A DNA stretch of 64,000 nucleotides from Forficula auricularia (lineage: Eukaryota > Arthropoda > Insecta > Dermaptera > Forficulidae): positions 62,305 through 126,304 of the forward strand of contig JALMQS010000409.1 in the NCBI GenBank assembly GCA_024734495.1, in the 5' to 3' direction. The notes beneath the pieces are model-generated. The model searched no databases. It saw only the letters and a program-made list of their open reading frames with translations, and had not been told where the DNA came from. Shown in pieces: positions 1 to 10,961 of the stretch (positions are counted from its first letter, which is position 1; every line of letters begins with the position of its first letter). A program made the translations under genes and the position numbers.

Positions 1-1
1 A

Positions 2-173
2 CTAAATCCTTTCAAGATTGGCGTTTTGTACTCTCAGGAAATGTTTTCAGATAAAAATCTAAAATTTGGTGCATTTTAAGATATTTGCGTCCCAATTATC
101 AGCTCATTAACTAAAACGTTTCAAGTTGGCATTTTGTACTCTCAGGAAACGTTTTCAGATAAAAAGCTAAAAT
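2..173. repeat. Direct repeat pair at left window edge
   Basis: Two copies of a sequence of about 63 bp (2-65 and about 111-173) share TTTTGTACTCTCAGGAAA and TTTTCAGATAAAAA and lie about 109 bp apart. This is a short tandem duplication that may continue left of the window. No coding potential is seen. Confidence 0.6.
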
Positions 174-403
174 ATAATTCAGTTGCCAAATACAAGATAT
201 TCAATTACAAATTAATGTTGTGATTGGATTACAATTTACAAACCACAAAAACTGGATTGCCTATTTCAAAGGCTTTAATTACATAATACAATTTGCGGTT
301 GTAGCCTGTATATAGCTTCAATTAATAATTTAATTTATAAATTACAATTGACTTGTCACCTCTATAGGACACGACATATTGTTTGTTGTGTATTTTCTGG
401 ATA

Positions 404-432
404 GATAAATAAATAAATAAATAAATAAATAA
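404..432. repeat. (AAAT)n microsatellite, possible retroelement tail
   Basis: About seven AAAT units follow a stretch ending in GTGTATTTTCTGG. Simple AAAT runs of this kind often mark the 3' end of non-LTR retroelements in insects. No body of a retroelement was recognised upstream, so the assignment is only suggestive. Confidence 0.45.
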
Positions 433-969
433 TTGTATCTTGTATTTTGATTATAGCAAATGAAAATAATCTACATCTTATTTATCGATATTTATTTTTT
501 ATGTAATTGATATATTTTCATCAGAGAAAATAAATAAATTCGAAATATTCGAGTAAACATTTTTTTGCAAGCTAAGTCGCCAACAGGTCTCAACTTGTCC
601 ATGCCTGTCTCGACTAGTTTGACGTCTCGAGTTTTCATCATTAAAAAAATCTATTAAATATTTGTAATAGGAAATAAGCAAAACGGGCAATTCTAGAGGA
701 ATTGAGTACTGATACCATCTAATGGTTGACTTCTTGACCGAATTGGCTTTATTTATATTATTAAAAAACAAAAATTTCCTTCGATGTCTTCTTTTAATTA
801 TTACGCGTGTTTACAGTTTATTTGCTAATAAAGTTAGAAAGAGAGAGAGAGAGAAGGCCTATATCGACTTCTCTTTCCCTCTATGATTGGGATTTTATAT
901 GAATATAAAATTCTTAAGTTTTAGAGAGATCAACTTCGATATTTGTTTTGATATAAAGCGAAAAAATTT
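433..969. other. Unassigned AT-rich stretch
   Basis: No gene or recognisable mobile element is seen. It contains a short (GA)n run at about 838-854. Open frames here are short and AT-driven. Confidence 0.4.
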
Positions 970-1116
970 AACAAAGGAATTATTATTTAACGGGTTATAG
1001 TGGTGTTTCACAAAGAGGTTGGGACAAAGAGGACTTTGTGAAACACCACTATAACCCGTTAAATAATAATTCCTTTGTTTAATATGTTTCACTATAAACC
1101 AACACCGCTTTCCCTA
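970..1116 (+). repeat. Perfect 46-bp hairpin followed by ATGTTTCACC cap
   Basis: The arms 970-1015 and 1034-1079 are perfect inverted repeats around an 18-nt loop. Immediately after comes ATGTTTCACTATAAACC and a CTTTCCCT ending (1083-1115). The same one-sided tail follows an unrelated hairpin at 11678-11797 and at 58477-58630, and occurs alone near 41467 and (partly) 53556 and 56147, so this is a dispersed repeat family with a constant end and a variable palindrome. Confidence 0.7.
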
Positions 1117-1438
1117 AACTTTAACGAAAAAATTTAGCTTTGACACATTTGAAAAAATATGAAATGTATACAAAGAATGAAAGAACATTTCGTGGTAGAA
1201 AGCTGAAGCTTGTGAAATAGGTGCGGATTATTAATACAAACATGCGAACCTAATTTTTGCTCATTAATTAAAACCCTTCAATAACTATGAGATAATTCGA
1301 TTTTTACTGATTTTCGGCACAAGCTCAAAATCAATATTTTCCTCCACGTTACAAATAACACGATAATCAGAAGAAAATTTTTTCTAGTGAATCTAATATC
1401 AAAATCTGTTAAGGGTACCGAACAATATTTCTATTTTT

Positions 1439-2136
1439 AACCGACTTCAAAAAAGGAGGAGGTTCTCTATTCGACTGAATTTTTTTTTGTGCCTATGTTA
1501 CCTCATATCTCCGCCAATTGTCAACCGATTTTGAATTTTTTTTTGCATTGGGTCCAGTCTAGCTTCCGATTGGTCCCATTTTTTTCGTTTTTTTTCACAG
1601 GTATTAGATCTTTTTTATTAGGTTTGTTTAGACCTAACCTCTTTGTTTATGAACCGATTTCGATGGTTCTTTTTTTATCGAAAGGGGTGTCTTAGGGATG
1701 GTGTCATATTAATTTGGTCAAGTTCTGATGATATGATCACTATTAATAACATCACTAAAAAGAGAAAAATAAAAATAATTTTTAAGAAAAAAATAAAAAC
1801 CGACTTCAAAAAATTAAATGCAACAAATAAAATACACTAAAAGGTATAAAATAATTATTATCTTATTTAGTTACAACTAAACGACGAAATATTAACATGA
1901 AATTACTTTTTGAAGTCGGTGCAAAACATATACCTTTTATGAATCGCACTCGACGGATCTTACTTAGTACGTTTGGCGGGTACGCTCGCTTTATAGGTAT
2001 AGTTTGTTTGGTACTGACTTCAAAAAGTAATTTCATGTTAATATTTCGTCGTTTAGTTGTAACTAAATAAGATAATAATTATTTTATACCTTTTAGTGTA
2101 TTTTATTTGTTGCATTTAATTTTTTTGAAGTCGGTT
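1439..2136 (+). repeat. GACTTC palindromic repeat family, copy A (short form)
   Basis: The element begins AACCGACTTCAAAAAAGG and ends TTTTTTGAAGTCGGTT, giving terminal inverted repeats of about 16 bp. The right half (1798-2136) is itself a long palindrome with arms over 130 bp around a spacer of about 90 bp. Three more copies lie at 44979-45678, 53603-54555 and 56813-57760. Relative to the last two, this copy lacks about 220-250 bp after the GATATGATCA block. It is probably a non-autonomous DNA element; the superfamily is not assigned. Confidence 0.75.
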
Positions 2137-3289
2137 TTTATTTTTTTCTTAAAATATATTTTTTCAATAAAAATAAATATATTACTTATATATTTTCCTC
2201 GGGGACAGATATAAAACTGACGAGTTGAATGGAAGGAATGATATTCTATTGATGATGGCAAAACAATAAATATTTTTCAACCCCAAGGAGCACTTAAAAA
2301 GGAGCCAGAAAGGAAAATTATTACATGCTTCCTTCATTAATACTATGAACCCTGAAGAAGAAGGAAAGATGCTCCTAAACATCAGTTAAAAATTTGTAAA
2401 AAGAAAACTTTCCAATAAATATTATTTAATTGGGTTAATGGAGAAATCATCCAAAGTGCGATGCACTGGGTTCAATAAAACTCCATTCATCTCTGAAGCT
2501 TGGGCGCAAGCACGACATAAACTAGATCAAGCTAAAGTTCTTATTGTTGACAAAACTAGGTTCAATCACATGTGCGTATTGTTATATGTGTATAATTTGA
2601 GGATGACCCAATAAAATTTAGACCGAAACGTCTTATTCTGAGAGGTTTATTGAATCAGGTGCATCCCACGTTGGCTGATATCTCCATCAATCCACTAAAA
2701 TATCATCTCAGCCCGAATTTCCAGCAACATAAATTATTTAAGTTAGATATTGTTAAAAAAAACTATAAATGTACATTTATTTTTTGAAGTACTGAAAAAT
2801 GAACGTCAAATTTCTTATACTTATCATTCAATACTATTGCATATTACTTACTACCCTAGGAGAACAAAATTACTTAACTCATTCACTCACCAGAGTGGTA
2901 AGTAAAACTAATGTGTAAAAATAATTTAGCAATTCGAAAAAGATTACATACCACATTTATCCCTGGGTAGTAAAAAACAAGAATAATATAATATAAAACC
3001 GAAAAGCTTTTTGGTTACGACGGATTCATAAACATTAATAATTGTCCGCCTTTTGGATTTTTTTTTAAAGATGACAAACTAAGATAAGAAAAAAAGCAGG
3101 ACGAGAACTCAAGGATAACAGATGAAATGTCAAATCATGACTTCCCAGTTCGTTCATCTGCCGATATTGAGAACGTGACTTTCATGTCTGATTGGACCAC
3201 GAAATCCCCAAAAGTGTCTTGATATCATTTATTAGCTTACACCAAATATGATTAGAAAAATGAAAATAAAAAAAAGAGTTTTAAGAAAA
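2137..3289. other. Unassigned stretch with palindromic-element remnants
   Basis: Around 2330-2420 there is similarity to the palindromic element at 30395-30640 (shared CTTCCTTCATT, CCTGAAGAAGAAG and CCAATAAAT blocks). Around 2600-2625 TTTGAGGATGACCC is followed by GACCGAAACGTC, resembling motifs in other palindromic repeats here. No gene is recognised. Confidence 0.4.
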
Positions 3290-3465
3290 TCACAAAACAG
3301 CGTTAGATCAGAGAAGGAATGGATTATTTTTAATTATATGTCAGAAGATTGTTGTTTACCCCGTCGGGAATCGACCCAAGTGCCAATAATAGCAATTCAT
3401 TACAAATGAAGATTTAAATCCTTAAGTGATATTAAGCGCGTTTACTTATGCCAGAGGGTTCACCT
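3290..3465 (-). mobile_element. tRNA-derived SINE copy, family 2
   Basis: Reading the minus strand, a head with GGTGAACCCTCTGGCAT on the plus side is followed by a B-box-like GTCGATTCCCG and then a body with CAACAATCTTCTGACAT and AAAATAATCCATTCC. Related copies lie at 4295-4430, 8690-8860, 10565-10650 and 56430-56578. The pol III B-box resemblance plus the shared unrelated body supports a SINE family; the copy is diverged. Confidence 0.5.
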
Positions 3466-3468
3466 TTA

Positions 3469-3625
3469 GGGCCGGTTGTATGTCGCAAAGTAGATGCTTT
3501 TACCACTAACACAGGGTAGATGGTAAATGGAGGGGACTGGATGGCCAATCAGATGCCAGGCACTGTCCCAGTCCCTGCATTTACCATCTACACCTGTGTT
3601 AGTGTGAAAACATTTACTGCGACCT
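3469..3625. mobile_element. PIF/Harbinger-like MITE, truncated copy
   Basis: It starts GGGCCGGTTGTATGTCGC right after a TTA and follows the 4565-4741 MITE closely, but its right end stops near GCGAC where another inverted-repeat element (3628-3949) begins. The missing end suggests the later element inserted into or replaced it. Confidence 0.6.
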
Positions 3626-3627
3626 TG

Positions 3628-3949
3628 CTCAGCCTTATATTCATGAAATATATAAACAGGTGTCGATTTGGTGAGGCCAACATCACCTAGAGAACGTGAC
3701 GTCATCTGTAGGTAGGAACACCCAGAAATAGCATGGCCACTATAGGAATTATTATTATACATTGAGATAAATTTATCGTAGTTTAGATTATTTATTTTGG
3801 ATTCCAATAATCGCAAATTAATATTAAATTAATATTACCAAAATATTTATGCGAGAACATGACGTCATCAATAGGCGATGTTGGCCTCACTTCACTCTGT
3901 GTGGAGAGTGGCAGAGGGCGTCTCTATATATTTCATGGTCTAAGTTGAG
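3628..3949. mobile_element. Inverted-repeat MITE interrupting the Harbinger-like MITE
   Basis: Left arm contains TCATGAAATATATAAA and GTGAGGCCAACATCACCT; right arm contains the complements (GGCGATGTTGGCCTCAC, TATATATTTCATGG). Both arms also carry GACGTCAT. The arms are imperfect over about 70 bp. No transposase is present; superfamily unknown. Confidence 0.5.
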
Positions 3950-4294
3950 CCTCTACAGGTAGAGTTGTCATCCGACCCACGAGAATCGGGAAGTCCCGTT
4001 TCTAGGGAAGAGCCGTCCCGCGAAACATGCGTGCGGGACGGTAATTGTTTCGTTATACTACATAGTATGAGATGGCAAAAATTTATTTTGATTCGTGCAA
4101 TTAGATCATACGAATCTATACTAAAACAAGGATGCTTTATTTTACTAACTCTATTATAAACCTTCCACTATTTCTGCAAATTTCAATGCTTCTTATACTT
4201 GAGGCAAAATTTGTTATTTCCCGGTTTTTTCAGTCCTAAACCGCATTTGAATTGTCACTTTTCCGCAAATCTCTGCTCTATAATTGGCAACTCT

Positions 4295-4430
4295 ACTTAC
4301 AGACTAGCTAATTGGCCCGGATTGCTATTATTGGCACCCGAGTTCGATTCCTGAGATGATAAACAACAACCCTTCTGATACATAATTAAAAATAATCCAT
4401 TCCATCTCGGATCTAATACATCACACCCTC
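4295..4430 (+). mobile_element. tRNA-derived SINE copy, family 2
   Basis: GAGTTCGATTCCTGAG matches a pol III B box; it is followed by ACAACCCTTCTGATACATAA and AAAATAATCCATTCC, the body shared with the other family 2 copies. The A-box side is poorly preserved. Confidence 0.5.
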
Positions 4431-4564
4431 TTTTAATTTTTTCGGGAAATTTAAAATCTATTTAAATTGGGCAACTTGAGCTCTAATAAAAAAACACGGA
4501 TTAAAGTTATTTTTAGGGACTCTTATTAAAATTGGTAAAAACGGAATACGTACGGTGACACTTA

Positions 4565-4741
4565 GGGCCGGTTGTATGTCGCAAAGTAAATGCTTTACTA
4601 CTAACAAACGGTAAATGGTAAATGGAGCCACTGGGTTGGACAATCAGATGACAGGCACTGAAAGTCCAACCCAGTGGCTCCATTTACCATCTACCGTTTG
4701 TTAGTGGTAAAAGCATTTACTTTGCGACATACAACCGGCCC
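4565..4741. mobile_element. PIF/Harbinger-like MITE with TTA duplication
   Basis: A 177-bp near-perfect palindrome with arms of about 76 bp (GGGCCGGTTGTATGTCGC at one end and its complement at the other) is flanked on both sides by TTA (4562-4564 and 4742-4744). A 3-bp TTA duplication and GGGCC-type ends are typical of PIF/Harbinger derivatives. It has no coding capacity. Confidence 0.75.
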
Positions 4742-4744
4742 TTA

Positions 4745-6989
4745 GTTGTCTGTCAGTGTCCAAATAACTCTGCTACTCTTGGGAAAAGTATTATGTCTTA
4801 CTAGTTAATTACATAATTTAATTAAAATGATATTAAATAATCTACTGAATGACGTTCAAAAAACAAACAATTTTCTGCCCTTAAGTAGAAAAAAAATAAA
4901 CAAGAACTCTCTAAAAATAATATTTAAGTAAATATGAGATTTTTTTGTAAGCTCTTGAAAATCTTAAATCCTTAAAAGTTTATGGAGATGGAGAGTTGTT
5001 AAGAGAGCAACTACCCTTTATATATAATGCAAGAATAAACAACTGAATACATGATTTGTATTCGCCTCCAAGCTAAATATTCTCAAAAGTTTAGAGTTCA
5101 ATTCTCTCAAGATTTGCCTGTCATCTTAATTTCTATAAACTCTATTTCACCCCTATATACAATTCCCCACTAAGAACGATATTAATGGAAAACCAAGAAT
5201 GAACTTTACCATCAGAAGCTTTTCTATTGACACATTATTATTGCTGCTTGATAGATATAACATTTTTAAAATCCTCAAGGGCTGATTGCATATATGCATA
5301 GAGGGAATAAAAAAGAAGCTTCTCGGATTAACGCTTTCTGGCGATCACTCGTAAAATAAATTTCAGAGTTAACTCGACTTCATCTCATACTTTTGTTTAC
5401 TTTGTTTATTTTTTTGTGAGTTAACTTTCTACATGTCTCAAGGGATTCGCTGCAAACTCCGTCTATATGCAATAGGTCCATAAGGATTGAAATTGGGTTT
5501 AAAATTAATTCTTTTAAATGGCTTAAAGTGTTTTACTGACCCCCTAACTTCGTGACTCACCCCACCAGTTTCATGAAAATTACCCCCCTATTTTATTCAG
5601 TTCTAATGAATTAGAAGAGATTCTTATTATCTTTTGTTTAAGGGGTTTGTGACTTTTTATGAGAAAATTCTCAAAATTTTACCATTGAATCATTGATGTA
5701 TTAAATATTTATTCCCGAAATTTGAAGTTAATCATCTGTGCCATTAATGAGAAATAAATTATTGAAAATTGTCCTTTTAACATGGAAGTAAATGGACCGA
5801 GCTTTTAAAAGGTCTATAAGTTCTATACAAATTTACCATTTTCACCAAATTTATACAAATCAATAATTCAACTTTTATGAATCGAATGATACATTTTTCA
5901 ATAGATTTGACAGTCTAGTTATTAGTTATTCATAAATGTAAAAATAAAAAGTTATTTTCAGCCAACAGAATATAATAAAAGCACTACTGTAGAATTCCAA
6001 TTCTATTTCTTTAAATCGTTTTTGTGTTAAATTAATGTTTTATAATGAGAAAAAATTTATCTCAATATTCTTTTTATTAATATTTATTATCAAAACAAAG
6101 ATTTTTTATTCGAAATTAATTCTCATTATTAATAATTTTTTTATAAAAAAATGTATTAGGCAGACGTTGTTTTATATTTATTTAATAATTAAATATTTGT
6201 TCATTATTATTTGATAATTAAGTTGAATAATTGTTAAAAATAATTATTATGGTTTCTTCTGAGATCTAATTGATTTAATATTTTGTTTATTTGATATCGA
6301 ATAAAAAAATAGTCCTTATGAAAGTTGTTCAGTTTTTTTTTATAGATTCAGAATATGTACAGAAACATATAGGTTTCTATTTAAAAAACAGAACTTGACC
6401 ATGAAATACCCTTGAAACTTGTTCTAGGTAAACAATCAATAGCGTAGTTTAGTTTCCCTCTCATATAAATAAACTTTTATTTGAAACTTTTTTTCATATA
6501 TTGCACTGTTTTTGAGTTATAAGACTGTCAAGATAAAAAACTCACCCGGTATATATTATACAATATATAAATATACAAACAATTTTTGCTCTTTTAATAA
6601 GAGTAGATTTTTTAAAGCAATTATTTTTCCAAATTTCCACTGGATTATGGGATAATTTCTAATAAACGTTTTTTAATTGTTTTATAAAAGAATTGTCTTT
6701 ATTTATATACAAAAAACAATCAATAAATTATTTAAGCATATTAAAAATAATTAAGAAATTGGTTCTGTCCTTTAATAATTAAATTAAGAAATACCTTTTT
6801 GGTTATATTTAAATTTAAACACAGAGTCTCTTAAAAGTTTCCACTTTTTAGAATTTATTATTATTATTATTATTATTATTTTTATTTATTTAAAATATAA
6901 CTTTGTTACAGTAAACATTAGGTAATTTATAAGTTAACATTGTCTTATATATTTGTAAATACGTGTGTTCAATTACCCCCTACCTTCCC
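4745..6989. other. AT-rich intergenic stretch, nothing recognised
   Basis: About 2.2 kb of AT-rich sequence upstream of the CpG-rich promoter-like island. It has an (ATT)n run near 6857-6882 and a CTCTGCTACTCTTGGG remnant near 4768, which matches the cap of a dispersed repeat described elsewhere. No coding region is supported. Confidence 0.4.
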
Positions 6990-7169
6990 GGTCCCCTTCA
7001 ATTGCAATTTTCCTTAGTACTAATAGTCACGTGTTACTTTCCCCCACTACGCCCGACTGGCCGCTTGCCTGAGCCTGGCGCGTCCGCCACGCCAGTCGCC
7101 AGTCGACTCACTCCATTCCAAGCGTTCATTTGAAGAAAATTAACTTCTCAATTAATCCGACTATTTCAG
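6990..7169 (+). promoter_or_regulatory. CpG-rich promoter and non-coding first exon (predicted)
   Basis: Within strongly AT-rich surroundings, 7020-7130 is GC-rich with many CpGs (for example GGCGCGTCCGCCACGCC) and contains an E-box CACGTG at about 7029. It runs into a stretch ending TATTTCAG|GTAAAT at 7169/7170, a good splice donor. The next acceptor is at 7581-7582, giving a 413-bp intron. I infer a transcription start within this island and a 5' UTR exon ending at 7169. The exact start is not visible. Confidence 0.55.
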
Positions 7170-7582
7170 GTAAATATTTGCAATCTAATTAATTTCAAAT
7201 GATCAATGTTTTTTTCTCGTTAAGAGGATATAGTTATTTTTGAAAAATATTAGTGATTTCGGAAAGATGACGCCGAACTATTTTTCAATCCGCGTCCTTC
7301 TGGCTCTGGGCAGTATTAAAGACACTTGAATGATATTAATTTAATTAGAAATGTTATTTTTTTGGTTTTATTAAAAGCTTATATTTCAATTAACCCAAAT
7401 TCTGATTTTTAATTTTTTTTTTTTTAAATTCAAGAGATCATTTTCTTTGTTCGATTTAAAATAATTTTCGAAGTTAACGTGGCAATTTTTTTTGAAAATT
7501 TGCCTCTATTGAAGCAAGTATTTTCTGATTTCATTCAATAATTTGATACTTTGTTATATTAAGTTTTTTTTTCATTTTTCAG

Positions 7583-7642
7583 ATTAACTGTGCTTGATCA
7601 TGAATTACGTGCTTCTTGGAGGCTCTTGTCGTCTCTACAGTG
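7583..7642 (+). CDS. Start-codon exon of an unrecognised host gene
   Basis: A polypyrimidine tract and TTTTTCAG acceptor (7581-7582) precede this exon and GTG|GTGAGC is a good donor at 7642/7643. The ATG at 7600 has an in-frame TAA upstream at 7585-7587 inside the exon, which supports it as the true start. It encodes MNYVLLGGSCRLYS plus one base of the next codon. Joining to the exon at 10312 keeps the frame open. Base composition is much less AT-rich than its surroundings. The protein family is not recognised. Confidence 0.55.
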
Positions 7643-8454
7643 GTGAGCATTCTATATCTACTACTGTATTTTTTGTCTAATTATTATCATATGATTGTAA
7701 TTCTATAAATCACTTGGCTAAATAGAAATATATATTCGGTTTTTTTTAATCTTAAAATGTGTCTTTTGGTTGAATAATATAAGCAGTTAAATAAATGCAT
7801 AGTAGCTTATTTTTCAATCCGACTTGTTTTTTTTTTTTTTTTATATTTTCGAAGGTGAAGACAATAATCGTGATTTTCCTAATTGAAACTACTACTATCG
7901 GCAAAATGAGATTGTATATGTTTTATTGAGATTATTAAAGAATTATTTTTTGATTTCTATAATGATCGCTGTTGTTCTAATACTCTAAAATATGTATAAA
8001 AAGATCGAAAGGTTTAAATTTTATTTCCTATACCGAAACAAAGTTTTTTTTGCATTCGATCCATTTTTCACTGGAAATTTCTAATTTCTCAAATTATAAT
8101 CTAAACTTGCTTTAATCTTAAACATCAAAATTTATAAGAATTTCTTTTCATCTGATATATTAATTCGAGTTAGAAATTATTCTCCTTTGATTGATTTGTT
8201 TACTTCTATCTATCATTTTTAGGTGTAAAATAAAATTATCCTTTTTCTTATAAAAAGTTCATAATATGTGCTAAAATAATATTAATATTTTTTTCTTTTA
8301 ATCTAATTTTTCTTAAAAATTTGATAATCATTTTCGCTATCGAAAAGAAAATGTTTTCAAGTTAAATACATTATTCTAGATAGGCTCTTTTTTAGTTTTG
8401 CTATAAAATAATTTTATTTAATTGATCTTGAAGCTACTATTACGTAATTCACAC
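7643..8454. other. Intron 2, left part
   Basis: AT-rich sequence between the donor at 7643 and a CA/TA microsatellite. No element or gene is recognised in it. The intron (7643-10311) also carries the microsatellite, a SINE and a mariner listed separately. Confidence 0.4.
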
Positions 8455-8456
8455 AG

Positions 8457-8496
<40 letters not shown>

Positions 8497-8497
8497 T
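8455..8497. repeat. (CA)n(TA)n microsatellite
   Basis: An uninterrupted CA run passes directly into a TA run. It is likely length-polymorphic. Confidence 0.85.
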
Positions 8498-8689
8498 TTA
8501 TAAATTTTTTAATTTATCGAAAAAATCATTTTATCAAATTATTTATTGGATTTAGTGGAATCCCAACAATTTTAAAATAAAATATATAACTTCATATTAA
8601 AAAATAATAATAATAATCTCAATACTCTGATGTAAATGCAATGTGATTATTTAAATTATTCTATTATAATAAAATAAATAATTTCAAAT

Positions 8690-8860
8690 TTTTATGAAGA
8701 AAATCACAAAAGGTTGGCATATATTAGATCCAAGATGCAGTGGATTATTTTTGTCAGAATGGTTGTTTTCATCTTCTCGGGAATCGAACTCGAGTGCCAA
8801 AATTTGTCGATTGACTACCCTGTGAGGTGAACCCCTCTGACATAATATGTATCGCGCTAA
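8690..8860 (-). mobile_element. tRNA-derived SINE copy, family 2
   Basis: On the minus strand a head GGGGTTCACCTCACAGGG is followed by CGAGTTCGATTCCCGAG (B-box-like) and then CAACCATTCTGACA and AAAATAATCCACTGC. This is the best preserved head of the family and shows the order A-box-like region, B box, body. Confidence 0.6.
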
Positions 8861-8980
8861 ATATTTCACTCAAAGATTTAAATCTTAATTTGTAAAATTT
8901 CACGATCTAGTCTAGTGATTCTAATTTTAAACACATAGCCATGTCTTATTGTTTAACAAATTTTTATTTATAAAATAATA

Positions 8981-10154
8981 GGTGAAGTAAAAAGTTCTGA
9001 GCCTTTTTTCTCTTTATTTCGACGATAAAATGAACAAAGTTACGATTTTCCGATTTAGATCAAATATGCGCCATTTTTGTCCTTTTTGAAGGCAATCTCA
9101 TAATTCCGCGGTTGAAGAAGTCCTGGTCCCTATTGGTGAAAAACTTGACCAGCTCATTTTCACAAGCCTCTTTTGAGGCCAGTTATTTAGCACCAAGAAA
9201 ATTTTGCAAATGCTTGAAAAGTGATAATCGCTTGGTGCCAGGTCTGGGGTGCGATATATAACTTCCCATCTAAGCTCTCGGAGCTTCTGGCGCCTCGTTA
9301 ACTATGTGTGCGTCATGACGTTAACTTGATGGAACACAACACCCTTCCTATTGGCCAATTCTGGCCGCTTCTCGTCGATCGCCTGGTTCAATCTGGTCAG
9401 TTGTTGACAGAATAGGACCGAATTTTGTGATTTGGCCCGATGGGAGCACCTCATAGTGGATGATTCCCTTCCAATGCCACTAAACACACATCTTGGGCCT
9501 TAATCCTGCTTGGCGATCGTTTGCGGCTGACTCAGCGCTCTTGCACCACGATCTTTTTTGCCTGTAGTTCTCGTATCTGACCAATTTTTCATCGCCAGTC
9601 ACCATCCCCATCGCCATCTATTCAGCAAAAAATAGTAGCCAGTCCAAAAGTTTCTTTTGCGTCAATTCGTGTGGCATACATATATCGAGCTTCTTCTTGA
9701 GACCAGCCTTATGCAAATGGTTTCAAACGGTTTTCTGTCTAATCTTCAGTTCCTGGGCAATGGAATACGTGCTCGCATGCCGGTCCGTCTCGAAAATTTC
9801 CATGATTTTATCGACTTTTTCGACGATTGACCTACCAGAGCGTGTCTCATCTTCGACGTCCATATTACCAGAACACAATCGTTGGAACCACCACTTTCCT
9901 GTTGCATTCGATACTGTATTGGGTCCATAAACAGCACACATTTTGTATCGAATTTTCTCTTTTTTTTACCTCCCTTTTGGAACGCTCTAAAACACAACTG
10001 GCTTCACCAAACACAAAACTCTCAAATAACTTTTTTTAAAGCGTTATGTCACCTTTAAATCACAAAAAAGAATCACCAGATGCAACGTATACATCGTGAG
10101 ATATGGCTCATTAAAGCCATCAAACGGAAAAGACTCAGAACTTTTTACTTCACC
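8981..10154 (-). mobile_element. mariner element, defective
   Basis: About 1.17 kb bounded by inverted repeats of about 26 bp (GGTGAAGTAAAAAGTTCTGA at the left, its complement with a few changes at the right). A TA lies directly before the left end; the right flank is less clear, so the boundary may be a few bases further out. The transposase runs on the minus strand and is broken. The element sits in intron 2 of the predicted host gene. Confidence 0.8.
9040..9990 (-). pseudogene. mariner transposase pseudogene
   Basis: Minus-strand fragments in different frames match mariner transposases: an N-terminal helix-turn-helix region with KWWFQRLCSGNMDVED and ETRSGRS, a VTGDEK block with the first catalytic aspartate, CQQLTRLNQAIDEKRPELAN, and a PDLAPSDYHF block with the third aspartate. 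The second catalytic site reads HQVN where mariner has HQDN, so that aspartate is lost. At least two frameshifts and stops are present. It cannot encode an active enzyme. Confidence 0.85.
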
Positions 10155-10311
10155 CATTATTTAGCCTTAATTTCTATCGATTAGTGACCCCGACTGAGCT
10201 TCTATAATTTAAAGTTAAATAGTTCGCGTAATTATTAACATTTTTTGAGAATTTATACCTATACCTAGATAAATATTTATGTTTTAGTGATGAATTTTAT
10301 TTTATTTTTAG

Positions 10312-10384
10312 TAAAATGTCGATCTGAGTGCTATCATCCATCAGTGTCTGCTGCGAGGACGCACCTCTTAATTCGACCTACGAG
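10312..10384 (+). CDS. Second coding exon of the unrecognised host gene
   Basis: The exon lies between a TTTTATTTTTAG acceptor (10310-10311) and a CGAG|GTATGT donor. Only one frame is open, and it is the one that continues from the start exon (phase 1): VKCRSECYHPSVSAARTHLL followed by IRPT and two bases. GC content is about twice that of the flanks. Together the two exons give 38 codons. The product is not recognised. Confidence 0.6.
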
Positions 10385-10564
10385 GTATGTAGATATATTT
10401 CATACCTATTGAATTTTACAATAGGTTTTCTAAGAAAATAAAATTTCAAATCTTCTATTAAATAATAATAGTAATAATAATAAAATTTCCCTAAATATTT
10501 ATTTATAAAGTTTACAAGTTCATTATATTAAATGTATTCAAAGAAAAGAAAAAACATAGATTGT

Positions 10565-10650
10565 CAACTCTTGAATCCGAGCTGTTAGCCATGATTTTTA
10601 TTATATGTCAGAAGGGTTAATATTCACCCCTCGGGAATTGAACACGACCC
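10565..10650 (-). mobile_element. tRNA-derived SINE fragment, family 2
   Basis: Minus-strand match to the B-box region and body (CGTGTTCAATTCCCGAG, CCTTCTGACATATAATAAA) of the other copies. Truncated at both ends. Confidence 0.4.
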
Positions 10651-10716
10651 GGTGAAAAAAAAAAAACTTTTTGACATATAATAAAAATAAAATTTTGCAT
10701 TTAGTAATTACTTTAA

Positions 10717-10763
10717 AATTACAAGAGATTGTCAATTATAATTGAAAATCTCTTGTAATTTTC
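10717..10763. repeat. 17-bp-arm hairpin
   Basis: AAAATTACAAGAGATT and its complement AATCTCTTGTAATTTT flank about 15 nt. It lies next to the SINE insertion site. Origin unknown. Confidence 0.5.
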
Positions 10764-10776
10764 TTTATAAATCTTT

Positions 10777-10961
10777 TTTTTTTTTTTTTTGCTTTTCGGC
10801 CTTTCTAGCCATAAGCCTAATTACGATACTAGTTATATTTTTTTTAAAATTTGTCTCTACCCCCGGGGTCAGATTTTAGCTGGATGCCTCGAGTCGGATT
10901 CGAACCCGGGTCCCCTGGTTAGCTCGCTGTCATTCTACCGCCTAGCCAATCTGACCCCCCG
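10777..10961 (-). mobile_element. tRNA-derived SINE with perfect 13-bp target duplication
   Basis: On the minus strand the head starts GGGGTCAGATTGGCTAGG, contains an A-box-like GGCTAGGCGGTAG (10935-10947) and a perfect B box GGTTCGAATCC (10896-10906), then a short unrelated body and a poly-A tail (poly-T on plus at 10774-10790). The flanks TTTATAAATCTTT at 10764-10776 and 10962-10974 are identical 13-mers, the hallmark of LINE-mediated insertion. The 11-bp GGGGTCAGATT head can pair with AATCTGACCCC at 10948-10958, a leftover of a tRNA-like acceptor stem. Confidence 0.85.

Noticed and set aside
3466..3816. 116-codon minus-strand open frame
   Set aside because: It runs across two different MITEs and has no family resemblance.
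9697..10039. Plus-strand open frames over the mariner
   Set aside because: Antisense shadows of the minus-strand transposase.
10865..10958. Functional tRNA gene on the minus strand
   Set aside because: A and B boxes are good, but the anticodon arm is not canonical and the sequence is followed by an unrelated body, a poly-A tail and a target duplication, so it is a SINE.
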